The translations under genes were made by a program, and so were the position numbers. From Methylococcaceae bacterium (GTDB lineage Bacteria; Pseudomonadota; Gammaproteobacteria; Methylococcales; Methylomonadaceae), in the NCBI GenBank assembly GCA_014191975.1, contig BJHG01000018.1, positions 1 through 33,791 of the forward strand: a stretch of 33,791 nt of DNA, read 5' to 3'. The notes under the pieces are model-generated. The model was given only the letters and a program-made list of their open reading frames with translations. It ran no database searches and was not told where the DNA came from. Below, piece by piece: positions 1 through 6,021 of this stretch. Numbering within the stretch: the first letter of the stretch is position 1; each line of letters opens with the position of its first letter.

Positions 1-218
1 GTCTCATCCGATACTTGTTCTAATTCAGCCATCCCTTTGCGTATCGTTTTTGGATCAATATCAAAGAGCCTTGAAATATAATCAGTCCCTCCATGATTTA
101 ATTTCTCCGCTTCAATGGCGGCATATCGGCGTTTATCCTTTTCCGATAACGTGACAAAGAGACGTTGCATTTTTACTTCGATGTGCTTTTCATAACTGAT
201 CATTTGATAATTTGCCAT
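1..218 (-). CDS. ISAzo13-type transposase, N-terminal part (cut by window edge)
   Basis: This is the first 72 codons of a minus-strand gene starting with ATG at 218 and running off the left edge of the window. The predicted protein contains EKDKRRYAAIEAEKLNHGG followed by a helix-turn-helix-like stretch (YISRLFDIDPKTIRKGMAEL). From memory, this matches the conserved start of ISAzo13-type transposases (the DDE_Tnp_ISAZ013 family), where a 'RRYAAIEA..LG.GG' motif precedes a DNA-binding helix and 'I..G..EL'. The catalytic DDE domain would lie outside the window, so I cannot say whether the element is intact. Terminal inverted repeats cannot be judged with only one end visible. The gene points away from the TA cluster and lies about 80 bases from the next gene. 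Confidence 0.65.
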   Translation of the reverse strand, partial: MANYQMISYEKHIEVKMQRLFVTLSEKDKRRYAAIEAEKLNHGGTDYISRLFDIDPKTIRKGMAELEQVSDE

Positions 219-300
219 GAGAAAAATTTAGGGGCTTATTATCTCATTTCAACTCATTAAATCGGGATATTATTTTTGACTGTATCCTAAGGCAAAAATC

Positions 301-543
301 ATGAAATACTTAACCTTAATAGCGTTATTTTTAGTTATCAGTCCATCCTATGCCGAATCGTTTGAGTCTATGCAAAATCAGTATTACCAACAGCAGGAAG
401 TTATGAATCAGCGGAATCAACAGATGCAGCAGTTGCAAGAACAGCAACAACAACGGGCGCAGCAACAACAAATGCAACAAATGCAACAACAAAATCAGAT
501 AAAGTGGCAGCCTGTAGGGTCAGGATCCCAACGGATGTGGTAA
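301..543 (+). CDS. small exported glutamine-rich protein
   Basis: The product is an 80-residue protein of unknown function. Residues 1-18 form a textbook signal peptide: Met-Lys start, hydrophobic core, and an SYA cleavage site before Glu. The mature part of about 62 residues contains 27 glutamines, mostly in runs of two to four separated by Met, Arg or Asn, and ends in a short non-repetitive tail (IKWQPVGSGSQRMW). It is probably periplasmic and largely disordered or coiled. The start is backed by AAGG at 289-292, eight bases upstream of the ATG. The first hairpin repeat lies 42 bases after the stop and would end its transcript. I do not recognise a family, and low-complexity composition makes homology inference unsafe. 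Confidence 0.6.
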   Translation: MKYLTLIALFLVISPSYAESFESMQNQYYQQQEVMNQRNQQMQQLQEQQQQRAQQQQMQQMQQQNQIKWQPVGSGSQRMW

Positions 544-585
544 TGCTTGTTAAGATTAGACTCGATATAATTTGATCCCGAAAAC

Positions 586-628
586 AAAAAGCCCCGATTG
601 CATCACGCCGTCGGGGCTTTTTTTGTGT
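586..628 (+). repeat. 41-base hairpin repeat, copy 1 (terminator-like)
   Basis: The left arm is AAAAAGCCCCGA (586-597), the loop is TTGCATCACGCCG (598-610) and the right arm is TCGGGGCTTTTT (611-622), followed by extra T's and GTGT. The 12-bp stem with a T tract on the plus strand looks like a factor-independent terminator for the glutamine-rich gene. The loop and the trailing GTGT are shared with three other copies, which is more conservation than a terminator needs. A further 12 bases (629-640) are shared with copy 2 apart from one mismatch. Confidence 0.9.
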
Positions 629-671
629 AGAATTGCCGCATGAAAAACTTTCAACTCCCGAGTAACGTGCA

Positions 672-881
672 ATGAATAGCCAACAATTAGTGTTTCAATA
701 CGAAATTCTGCAACCCGATTTACAAAAACAAGTGTTAGATTTTGTGAGTTTTCTGATCAAACAACAGCAAAAACAAGTTGTTCAAAAAAGAACCGTTGGT
801 GAATATAAAGATAAAATTCGTATTCATGCTGATTTTGACGCGCCGTTATCGGATGATTTTTGGATGGGCGAAGAAAAATGA
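672..881 (+). CDS. DUF2281/VapB-like antitoxin
   Basis: The product is a 69-residue protein expected to bind and neutralise the PIN toxin encoded immediately downstream and to autoregulate the pair. The N-terminal half has the pattern of DUF2281 antitoxins, 'L.PDLQKQVLDFVSFLIKQ', a helix-rich stretch of about residues 14-32. The acidic C-terminus, DAPLSDDFW, matches the usual 'DDFDAPL.DF' toxin-binding tail of this family. Its TGA overlaps the toxin ATG (ATGA, 878-881), which indicates translational coupling. GAG at 660-662 could serve as a ribosome site. Recognition is by motif, without a search. Confidence 0.75.
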   Translation: MNSQQLVFQYEILQPDLQKQVLDFVSFLIKQQQKQVVQKRTVGEYKDKIRIHADFDAPLSDDFWMGEEK

Positions 882-1264
882 ATCGGTTGTTAGATACGCA
901 CACATTTTTGTGGCTTAGAAATGCACCTGAAAAAGTGTCGGAAAAAGTTTTAGGCGCTTATTTTGAAATGGACAATAACGTATTTTTAAGTATGGCGAGC
1001 GTGTGGGAAATGCAAATTAAATCTCAACTTGGAAAGTTGGAACTTGATTTGCCGTTTAAAACGATAATTCAAACGCAATGTATGAATAACGGACTACAGA
1101 TTTTGCCAATTGAAACCTCTCATATTTTTGCATTAACGGAGTTGCCGTTTCATCACAAAGACCCTTTCGACCGCGTGATTTTGATTCAAGCAAAATTAGA
1201 AAATTTGAAACTGGCAAGTGTTGATAGCGTCTTTCATCACTACGATATTGAGTTGTTTTGGTAA
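878..1264 (+). CDS. PIN-domain (VapC-like) ribonuclease toxin
   Basis: The product is a 128-residue PIN-domain protein, predicted to be a metal-dependent RNase toxin paired with the DUF2281-type antitoxin upstream. The acidic catalytic residues are visible: Asp6 in LLDTHTFLW, Glu in the SVWEMQIKS stretch, Asp in DPFDRVIL, and Asp in LASVDS. This is the layout of the VapC-like subgroup with an 'LLDTHxxLW' start. A longer reading frame from 860 adds six residues. I chose the ATG at 878 because the protein then begins MNRLLDTH as in relatives and overlaps the antitoxin stop by four bases. Hairpin copy 2 begins three bases after its stop. It looks complete. Confidence 0.85.
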   Translation: MNRLLDTHTFLWLRNAPEKVSEKVLGAYFEMDNNVFLSMASVWEMQIKSQLGKLELDLPFKTIIQTQCMNNGLQILPIETSHIFALTELPFHHKDPFDRVILIQAKLENLKLASVDSVFHHYDIELFW

Positions 1265-1266
1265 AT

Positions 1267-1307
1267 AAAAGCCCCGATTGCATCACGCCGTCGGGGCTTT
1301 TTTGTGT
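1267..1307 (+). repeat. 41-base hairpin repeat, copy 2 (terminator-like)
   Basis: Arms AAAAGCCCCGA (1267-1277) and TCGGGGCTTTTT (1291-1302) enclose the same 13-base loop as copy 1, followed by T and GTGT. It sits right after the PIN toxin stop and would terminate that operon. Identity to copy 1 continues to about 1319 (AGAATTGC, then TGCA versus CGCA), so these two copies share more than the hairpin. Confidence 0.9.
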
Positions 1308-1344
1308 AGAATTGCTGCAGTTATTGTTTATCTTTGGAGTTGAA

Positions 1345-1524
1345 ATGGAATTAACCGCTGTTTTTCAAAAAGTGCCAGAAGGTTATATTGCTTTCGTGGA
1401 AGAATTAACAGGCGCAAATACACAAGGCGCAACGCTAGACGAAGCGCGTAAAAACCTATTTGAAGCCATAAAAATGGTTGTGGATGCGAATCGATTTTTT
1501 ACGACAAATTCAACCAATCCTTAA
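1345..1524 (+). CDS. truncated HicB-like antitoxin, orphan
   Basis: The product is a 59-residue protein starting at ATG 1345, with GGAG at 1336-1339 as ribosome site. Residues 1-50 match the small HicB (UPF0150) fold: an N-terminal beta strand (MELTAVFQKV), PEGYIAFVEEL, then 'GATLDEARKNLFEAIKMVVDANR'-type helix (quoted in part). In relatives the helix continues and a hicA gene usually follows. Here the sequence turns into FFTTNSTNP, which is encoded by DNA that is also the 3' end of the convergent PIN gene (26-base overlap). The likely reading is a HicB gene cut at its 3' end when the AbrB/PIN pair arrived, with its hicA lost. It could still be expressed, but no partner is present. Confidence 0.6.
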   Translation: MELTAVFQKVPEGYIAFVEELTGANTQGATLDEARKNLFEAIKMVVDANRFFTTNSTNP

Positions 1525-1924
1525 ATTCCGTCAACGTCATAATCGGTGGCGCGTGAAAAATCGGTTTTATTTCTAAAATATCCGCATCACCTGTGACTAA
1601 AATTTCGGCTTGTCCAACCACCGCAAGAATTAAAAACATTTGGTCGTTTTTATCTCGAATTTGCGGCAAATCGTCAGGAATGGATTCAATTTTTACCGTT
1701 TCGGCATACGGCAGAAAATCCGCCAGCAATAAGTGTTGCTCGGCTTTCGTGAGTTTAAATTTGGGGTACGAAAATACGCGGATTAACTCACTTACCGTGT
1801 CTTTACTGGCTAATGGCGTGATGTCGCCATTTTGCCAACTGTGCCGCAACCACGCCATTGGCTGTTTTGAAAATAATAACGCCGAAATAATGCAATTTGT
1901 ATCGAGTACGACGCGCCGACTCAT
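1499..1924 (-). CDS. PIN-family toxin (COG1569/TIGR00305-like)
   Basis: The product is a 141-residue PIN-domain protein, predicted to be an RNase toxin and of a different subgroup from the one at 878-1264. It starts MSRRVVLDTNCIISALL, the 'VvlDTNvliSAL' signature of the 'putative toxin component, PIN family' group. Further acidic residues lie in VSELIRV, in RDKNDQMFLILAV and in LVTGDADIL, giving the four-acid metal site. The start is placed at ATG 1924, because this ATG overlaps the TGA of the AbrB-like antitoxin (1921-1923). The longer frame to 1945 would run inside the antitoxin. Its 3' end overlaps the truncated hicB on the other strand. Confidence 0.85.
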   Translation of the reverse strand: MSRRVVLDTNCIISALLFSKQPMAWLRHSWQNGDITPLASKDTVSELIRVFSYPKFKLTKAEQHLLLADFLPYAETVKIESIPDDLPQIRDKNDQMFLILAVVGQAEILVTGDADILEIKPIFHAPPIMTLTEFKDWLNLS

Positions 1925-2148
1925 ACGGTTTCTTGCCTTGCCCACGAAATGGCATCATTCACATCTTGTTCGCTAATGCCTAAGGCTTCTAATTTTTCAC
2001 GAACGGCATCGGCTTTTTGAATTCGCACTGGGGTAAGAATAATGCGCCCTGCATCAACATCCACATTGTAGTATTCCGAACTTCCGACAGACATCACGAC
2101 GGCTTTTGGTAGGGTGAGTTGATTTTTACTGGTTAATTTCGCTAACAT
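1921..2148 (-). CDS. AbrB/SpoVT-type antitoxin
   Basis: The product is a 75-residue protein with an N-terminal swapped-hairpin AbrB/MazE-type DNA-binding domain: 'LAKLTSKNQLTLPKAVV' followed by 'YYNVDVDAGRIILTPV'. The C-terminal part (about residues 45-75, ending SEQDVNDAISWARQE) is helical and is the expected toxin-binding region. It precedes the PIN toxin with a four-base ATGA overlap, the usual antitoxin-first order. AGG about ten bases upstream of the ATG can serve as ribosome site. Autoregulation through its own promoter between 2149 and the hairpin at 2191-2232 is expected for the family, but I cannot identify the operator. Confidence 0.8.
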   Translation of the reverse strand: MLAKLTSKNQLTLPKAVVMSVGSSEYYNVDVDAGRIILTPVRIQKADAVREKLEALGISEQDVNDAISWARQETV

Positions 2149-2190
2149 GGCAAATACCTAAAAAGTAATGAAGTAAGATTATATTACCAG

Positions 2191-2232
2191 AAAAAGCCCC
2201 GATTGCATCACTCCGTCGGGGCTTTTTTGTGT
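2191..2232 (+). repeat. 41-base hairpin repeat, copy 3
   Basis: The arms are AAAAAGCCCCGA (2191-2202) and TCGGGGCTTTTT (2216-2227). The loop is TTGCATCACTCCG, with one base different from the other copies, and GTGT follows. The repeat abuts the stop codon of the HicB gene (2233-2235, minus strand). Read on the minus strand it gives a GGGGCTTTTT arm, so it can end the hicA-hicB transcript. On the same strand it lies upstream of the AbrB/PIN pair. Confidence 0.9.
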
Positions 2233-2565
2233 TTAATAAGCCGCTTGCCTTAACGTATCAACCGCCCACTGATTAAGACTTTTTCCTGATGCGCTCGCGG
2301 CAATTGAAATCGCAGCATGGTCTTCGGGTGGAATTCGCAACACAAATTTTCCTGAATAGGATTTAAATGGCTCAATGCCATCTTCTTGGCACGCTTCCAG
2401 AAAAACCTTGAGTGAAATCGCGCCTTCACGTCTTAACCCTTCGGCATCTTTTGCATAAAAATCTGCGCCGCCATTTAGTCCTAAAAATTCGCCACGAAAC
2501 ATATCAATGTCTGAATCGTAGGTAATGACCGCTTTCACGCCGTCAATGGTCATTTGGTTAATCAT
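2233..2565 (-). CDS. hicB: HicB-family antitoxin
   Basis: The product is a 110-residue HicB antitoxin of the larger type. An N-terminal partially degraded RNase-H-like domain (DGVKAVITYDSDIDMFRGEF, then LNGGADFYAKDAEGLRREG) is followed by a C-terminal ribbon-helix-helix segment, about residues 78-110. That segment (RIPPEDHAAISIAASASGKS, then LNQWAVDTL) is used for DNA binding and autoregulation. The family binds HicA and blocks its mRNA cleavage. Its ATG overlaps the hicA stop (ATGA at 2562-2565), with toxin first and antitoxin second as usual for hicAB. It looks complete and intact. Confidence 0.87.
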   Translation of the reverse strand: MINQMTIDGVKAVITYDSDIDMFRGEFLGLNGGADFYAKDAEGLRREGAISLKVFLEACQEDGIEPFKSYSGKFVLRIPPEDHAAISIAASASGKSLNQWAVDTLRQAAY

Positions 2566-2816
2566 GGTTTTACTCCGTTGTTAAATAACCAATCACGCAA
2601 ACTAGCTAACGCGCCTTTATCGGTGGTTGGTGTGGGATGTGGACGGTGAAACACGCGCCGTTCGCCGAATAATTTAATCAATACTCGTGAACCTTCACGT
2701 TCTTCAATTTGTGCGCCGAGTTCAAACAATAAGGCTTCAATATCTGACCAACGCACATTCGCAGAAGTTGGGCGTGCAAAAATAAGTTCGAGTGTTTTTT
2801 GATGTTTTCTTTTCAT
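2562..2816 (-). CDS. hicA: HicA-family mRNA interferase toxin
   Basis: The product is an 84-residue double-stranded-RNA-binding-fold protein of the HicA family, predicted to cleave mRNA. It starts MKRKHQKTLELIFARPTS. It has the middle segment 'DIEALLFELGAQIEEREGSR' and the C-terminal FHRPHP...DKGALASLRDWL stretch typical of HicA proteins that pair with ribbon-helix-helix HicB. The ATG at 2816 is preferred over the upstream TTG at 2855 because relatives begin here and the extra residues (FDCDTKYRYYF) look like leader. That TTG also overlaps hairpin copy 4. The ribosome site is weak. Confidence 0.85.
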   Translation of the reverse strand: MKRKHQKTLELIFARPTSANVRWSDIEALLFELGAQIEEREGSRVLIKLFGERRVFHRPHPTPTTDKGALASLRDWLFNNGVKP

Positions 2817-2824
2817 GGCGAAAT

Positions 2825-2843
2825 AGTATCTATATTTAGTATC
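2825..2843 (-). promoter_or_regulatory. short direct repeat in the hicA leader, possible operator
   Basis: AGTATC occurs at 2825-2830 and 2838-2843, 13 bases apart, a little more than one helical turn, directly before the hicA start codon. HicB proteins with a ribbon-helix-helix domain bind repeated sites at their own promoter, so this is a reasonable operator candidate. The assignment is inference from position only. Confidence 0.25.
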
Positions 2844-2853
2844 ACAGTCAAAC

Positions 2854-2895
2854 AAAAAGCCCCGATTGCATCACGCCGTCGGGGCTTTTTTGTGT
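2854..2895 (+). repeat. 41-base hairpin repeat, copy 4
   Basis: Arms AAAAAGCCCCGA (2854-2865) and TCGGGGCTTTTT (2879-2890) enclose the common 13-base loop (2866-2878), with GTGT after the T tract. It lies upstream of hicA and 80 bases downstream of the minus-strand membrane protein gene, so it could end that transcript. It marks the right edge of the TA cluster. Confidence 0.9.
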
Positions 2896-2975
2896 TGTTA
2901 AAGTGATGATCGAAACGACGTCAATTCAGATGATTGTTTGAGAAAATTTTAGCCCAATTGAAAAGTACATTTTTA

Positions 2976-3479
2976 TTAAAAGCAGCTGCCATAATCGAGC
3001 AGTAATTCATCACATTCAAAAAATAATCGTGGATAATCAACACGAATAAGCAGTTTTAAACCGTATTCAGCAAATACAGCGAATGTTAAAAATCTAGCAC
3101 AAGCCGCCCAAATGCCAAGGCTGGTATTTTCCGAGCATCGCCAAATTGATACTGCCCACCAAATGACGGGTAAGCATAAAATAAAATACACGTCATCCCA
3201 AGCAGAAACAGTTAAAGTGCCTGATTTTGCTAATGTATCGGCAACATAAAAACAAACATTCAAAATTAAAAAAAACGGCCAAAACACCCACTTCAATTCT
3301 ATTTCGCCATACCATGCAGAAAAAAGATAATTGTCTAACGATTTTTTCTGCGTATTTTTTTCTGCAAAAAACGAAGCTATAAACAACGCAACGAATAACG
3401 CAATGGAAATAAATAGCAAATCGAATTGACTAATGAAACCAATATCCGTGAAAAATAGCGGTAAAGAATAGATAAACAT
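2976..3479 (-). CDS. small multi-pass membrane protein, unknown function
   Basis: The product is a 167-residue protein I do not recognise. It has four or so hydrophobic segments: about residues 19-38, 64-82, 95-112 and 122-146. A polar stretch between the first two (AEKNTQKKSLDNY) suggests a short loop. The C-terminus (FFECDELLLDYGSCF) is acidic with two cysteines. The ATG start at 3479 is the only sensible one, placing a short N-terminal region before the first membrane span. It lies between the TA cluster and the small exported protein, on the same strand as the latter but separated from it by 89 bases that include a hairpin. Its base composition is even more AT-rich than the genes to its right. 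Confidence 0.55.
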   Translation of the reverse strand: MFIYSLPLFFTDIGFISQFDLLFISIALFVALFIASFFAEKNTQKKSLDNYLFSAWYGEIELKWVFWPFFLILNVCFYVADTLAKSGTLTVSAWDDVYFILCLPVIWWAVSIWRCSENTSLGIWAACARFLTFAVFAEYGLKLLIRVDYPRLFFECDELLLDYGSCF

Positions 3480-3527
3480 AATGAAATACGCCGTTTTTAA
3501 AAGTGAAAATAGTAGTTTGAAGCAACA

Positions 3528-3558
3528 TTAAGGGTTATTTTTATGAAATAGCCCTTAA
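3528..3558 (-). terminator. hairpin after the small exported protein gene
   Basis: TTAAGGGTTATTT (3528-3540) pairs with AAATAGCCCTTAA (3546-3558) around a five-base loop, with one G-T pair in a 13-bp stem. It lies 10 bases beyond the stop of the minus-strand gene at 3569. A clear T tract follows only on the plus strand, so its strength in the gene's direction is uncertain. Confidence 0.55.
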
Positions 3559-3568
3559 TTTTTAACGC

Positions 3569-3952
3569 TTACTCGCTAATTTTTAACAACCAACCTGAGT
3601 CGCCTGCACAGTCATTTTGTCCACGCGCGACAATAGAAATCCGCGCATAATCGCCGCCTTTCAATAATGCAGGAAGTTTACCACTGACTTTAAATGATCC
3701 ATTGTGTTCGGTGTCAATTTTGAGCGTGATGGGCTGATCTTTAATTGTGACTTTAATGGTATTCGGATTTGTATTTTCAGAAGTAGTGAAAGAAAAAGAT
3801 GAGCCGGTCGCGACTGCTGAGTTCTCGGCAGGCGTGAAGTCGGAAAATTTAGGCTTAACGCACGAATTAGAGCTGCTACTACTACCATAAGCCCATGAAT
3901 TAAGACTTATTGCCATTAAAATAAAAACCCAAACATAACTATATGGTTTCAT
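3569..3952 (-). CDS. small exported beta-rich protein, unknown function
   Basis: The product is a 127-residue protein with a signal peptide (about residues 1-21, hydrophobic core then NSWA cleavage region). A serine run and a cysteine follow (YGSSSSSNSCVKPKF). The rest (FTPAENSAVATGSSFSF, TIKVTIKDQPITLKI, GSFKVSGKLPALLKGGDYARI) alternates beta strands in the manner of an Ig-like or 'copper-resistance CopC-like' sandwich, ending with a second cysteine (NDCAGDSGW). The two mature cysteines could form a disulfide. It is probably periplasmic and stands alone. The start at 3952 has AAGG just upstream. No catalytic residues are evident and I do not assign a function. Confidence 0.6.
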   Translation of the reverse strand: MKPYSYVWVFILMAISLNSWAYGSSSSSNSCVKPKFSDFTPAENSAVATGSSFSFTTSENTNPNTIKVTIKDQPITLKIDTEHNGSFKVSGKLPALLKGGDYARISIVARGQNDCAGDSGWLLKISE

Positions 3953-3956
3953 TACC

Positions 3957-4184
3957 TTGCCTTATTTTGTAATTATACCGATTCGATTAAACCGGCATTA
4001 CACGCTAACTTATTGTGACGTGCCCGTCAATATACGCATCAAAGACGAAAATTTTTTAGTTAAAATGCATTGCTACATTTTCTTGATTGATCGAAATAGC
4101 AAAGGAAAATACCAAAAAATTTTAACGTTAAGTGATGTTTTTGATAATGGCTTTGACAAACCATTGATTATTATCAATAAGTAA
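3957..4184 (+). CDS. doubtful short reading frame in the gap before comM
   Basis: This is a 75-codon frame in an otherwise empty 277-base stretch (3953-4229). The second half (FLIDRNSKGKYQKILTLSDV, then FDNGFDKPLIIINK) is protein-like, while the first half overlaps the probable promoter of the minus-strand gene at 3569. No ribosome site and no recognisable family are visible. It may be the tail of a decayed gene or chance. Apart from this frame and the -10-like site at 3972-3977, I see nothing in the gap. Confidence 0.2.
   Translation: MPYFVIIPIRLNRHYTLTYCDVPVNIRIKDENFLVKMHCYIFLIDRNSKGKYQKILTLSDVFDNGFDKPLIIINK
3972..3977 (-). promoter_or_regulatory. -10-like site upstream of the small exported protein gene
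   Basis: Read on the minus strand this is TATAAT, 19 bases before the ATG at 3952. The -35 region is weak, so only the -10 hexamer is supported. Confidence 0.35.
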
Positions 4185-4229
4185 TATCTAAAGTATCTTA
4201 TTTCGCTATTTTAAATTTTAGTCCTACTA

Positions 4230-5738
4230 TTAGCTACTTCGGTCTAATTTGCGATAACCAATCGCTTCGCTCAAATGTTGAATTTCAATATTGGGTGAAT
4301 TCGCTAAATCCGCAATAGTTCGTGCCAATTTTAAAATCCGATGATACGCGCGATTCGATAAACCAAACCGTTCCATTGCCTGATCTAACAGTCGATGACT
4401 TGAATCCGACACTTCGCACCATTGTTTTACCTCTTTCGCGCTTAATGCTGAATTCGCTTTGCCGCTGCGAGCAATAGCAAGATTTCGTGCCGCAACCACT
4501 CGCGTCCGAATTGTCGCGCTACTTTCTTCACCGTCTGGCGAACCACGTCGCAACAAATCGTGCGACACGCGTGGAACTTCCAAGTGCATATCAATTCTGT
4601 CTAAAAGTGGCCCTGAAATTTTCGTCCGATAACGCCCAACTTGTTCCGAACTGCAATGACAACGCCCCGACGCATCCCCCAAATACCCGCACGGACACGG
4701 ATTCATTGCCGCAATCAATTGAAAACGCGCTGGAAAATCCACTTGCCGCGCCGCGCGTGAAATCGTGATGTGTCCCGTTTCTAACGGTTCCCGCAACACT
4801 TACAACACTTTTCGATCAAACTCAGGCAACTCATCCAAAAACAACGTGCCGTAATGTGACAACGAAATTTCACCTGGACGCGGATTACTTCCACCGCCGA
4901 CTAACGCCGCTGCCGAAGCCGAATGATGCGGCGCACGATAAGGCGGACGTAACCAATTCGCCACGTCCAAACCTTGATCACTAATCGACGCAATTGCCGC
5001 CGTTTCTTGCGCTTGTTCTTCGGTTAAAAACGGCAAAATCGTCGGCAATCGTGCCGCCAACATGGATTTCCCAGTTCCAGGAGGTCCCAGCATTAACAAA
5101 TTGTGTGCGCCCGCTGCCGCAATTTTAAACGCGCGTTTAACGTGATATTGCCCGTGAACGTCTGAAAAATCCAACTCGTGCTGAATTTCCGTCGGTTGCG
5201 GTTGTTGATACGTCGTTTGAATCTGCGTTCGTCCATTCAAATGAGCGCACACTTCCAACAAATGCGCCGCTGGTAGAATTTCCACGTTTTTGACTAACGC
5301 GGCCTCGGCGGTATTTTCTTTGGGCAAAATCAGTTGCCGATTGCAATCTCGGGCTCGAATTGCAACCGGTAAAACACCGGTAATCGGACGCAATTCACCG
5401 CCCAACGACAATTCACCCACGCATTCATATTTATCCAAATCCTTGGTTGAAATCTGACCGCTTGCCGCCAAAATTCCCAACGCAATCGCCAAATCGAAAC
5501 GCCCACCTTCTTTTGGCAAATCGGCAGGTGCAAGATTCACCGTAATGCGTTGCGCGGGGAAATCGAAACGGCAATTTTGAATCGCGCCACGCACGCGATC
5601 TTTACTTTCTTTCACCGCCGTTTCAGGCAAACCCACGATATTTAACGCGGGTAAACCATTCGCAACGTGAACTTCAACGGTCACTAAGGGCGCGTCAATG
5701 CCAGAACGACCGCGACTGTAAATGACGGCTAAACCCAT
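4230..5738 (-). pseudogene. comM: comM/yifB AAA+ ATPase interrupted by one in-frame stop
   Basis: ComM (YifB, Mg-chelatase-like) is a hexameric AAA+ helicase that promotes branch migration during integration of donor DNA in natural transformation. The frame starts at ATG 5738 (MGLAVIYSRG, as in relatives; the upstream extension to 5801 overlaps ubiK). It runs 312 codons through the N-terminal Lon-S5-like domain, Walker A (GPPGTGKS) and Walker B (LFLDELPEF). At 4800-4802 a TAA occurs within FDRKVL*VLREPLETG, where the family has FDRKVLEVLREPLE, so a Glu codon became a stop with no frameshift. The remaining 189 codons are intact to the normal end (NPCPCGYLGD, sensor and arginine-finger region). 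Total length of about 502 fits the family. Either this is a recent nonsense mutation, a read error, or two polypeptides are made (GTG at 4797-4799 follows the stop). Confidence 0.9.
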
Positions 5739-5748
5739 GTTAGTAAAC

Positions 5749-6006
5749 TCAATCTTGGGTTGGTGCGACGGAGGCTTCCAATGCTTCAACACGCTTTTCA
5801 AGAGCTTCCAAATTCGTGCGCGTTTTCGCTAACACTAATTTTTGCACTTCAAATTCTTCACGAGTGACTAAATCCATTTTGCCCAACGCGCTTTGTAAAA
5901 CAGCCCGAAAGGTTTTTTCTAAATCGTCTTTGACTGTGTGTAAAGCAGGCGGAATTACGCCAGCTAACTTATTTGCCATCTCATCAATTGTTTTTGCATC
6001 GAACAT
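5749..6006 (-). CDS. ubiK: UbiK (YqiC/BMFP-domain) ubiquinone biosynthesis accessory factor
   Basis: The product is an 85-residue protein matching the BMFP family: MFDAKTIDEMANKLAGVIPP at the start, an amphipathic N-terminal helix. A C-terminal coiled coil follows (about residues 48-78, VTREEFEVQKLVLAKTR then LEALEKRVEALEA). UbiK assists late ubiquinone ring-modifying enzymes and can bind lipid. It lies 10 bases upstream of comM and 15 bases downstream of the MarR regulator, in the run speE-marR-ubiK-comM. The pairing of ubiK with comM is common in gammaproteobacteria. Length and start are normal. Confidence 0.85.
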   Translation of the reverse strand: MFDAKTIDEMANKLAGVIPPALHTVKDDLEKTFRAVLQSALGKMDLVTREEFEVQKLVLAKTRTNLEALEKRVEALEASVAPTQD

Positions 6007-6021
6007 GATTCTTCTCTCAAG

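Noticed and set aside
586-2895. The spaced hairpin repeats as integron attC sites
   Set aside because: The repeats lack the RYYYAAC/GTTRRRY core sites and imperfect-stem layout of attC, genes lie on both strands between them, and no integrase is visible. A cassette-like array remains possible by another mechanism.
586-2895. The repeats as a CRISPR array
   Set aside because: There are only four copies, the spacing is roughly 660-920 bases and filled with genes, and no cas gene is present.
4797-4799. An independent gene starting at GTG just after the comM stop
   Set aside because: The protein is exactly the second part of ComM continuing in the same frame with only one codon replaced, so a nonsense mutation explains it better. 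No ribosome site for a separate start stands out.
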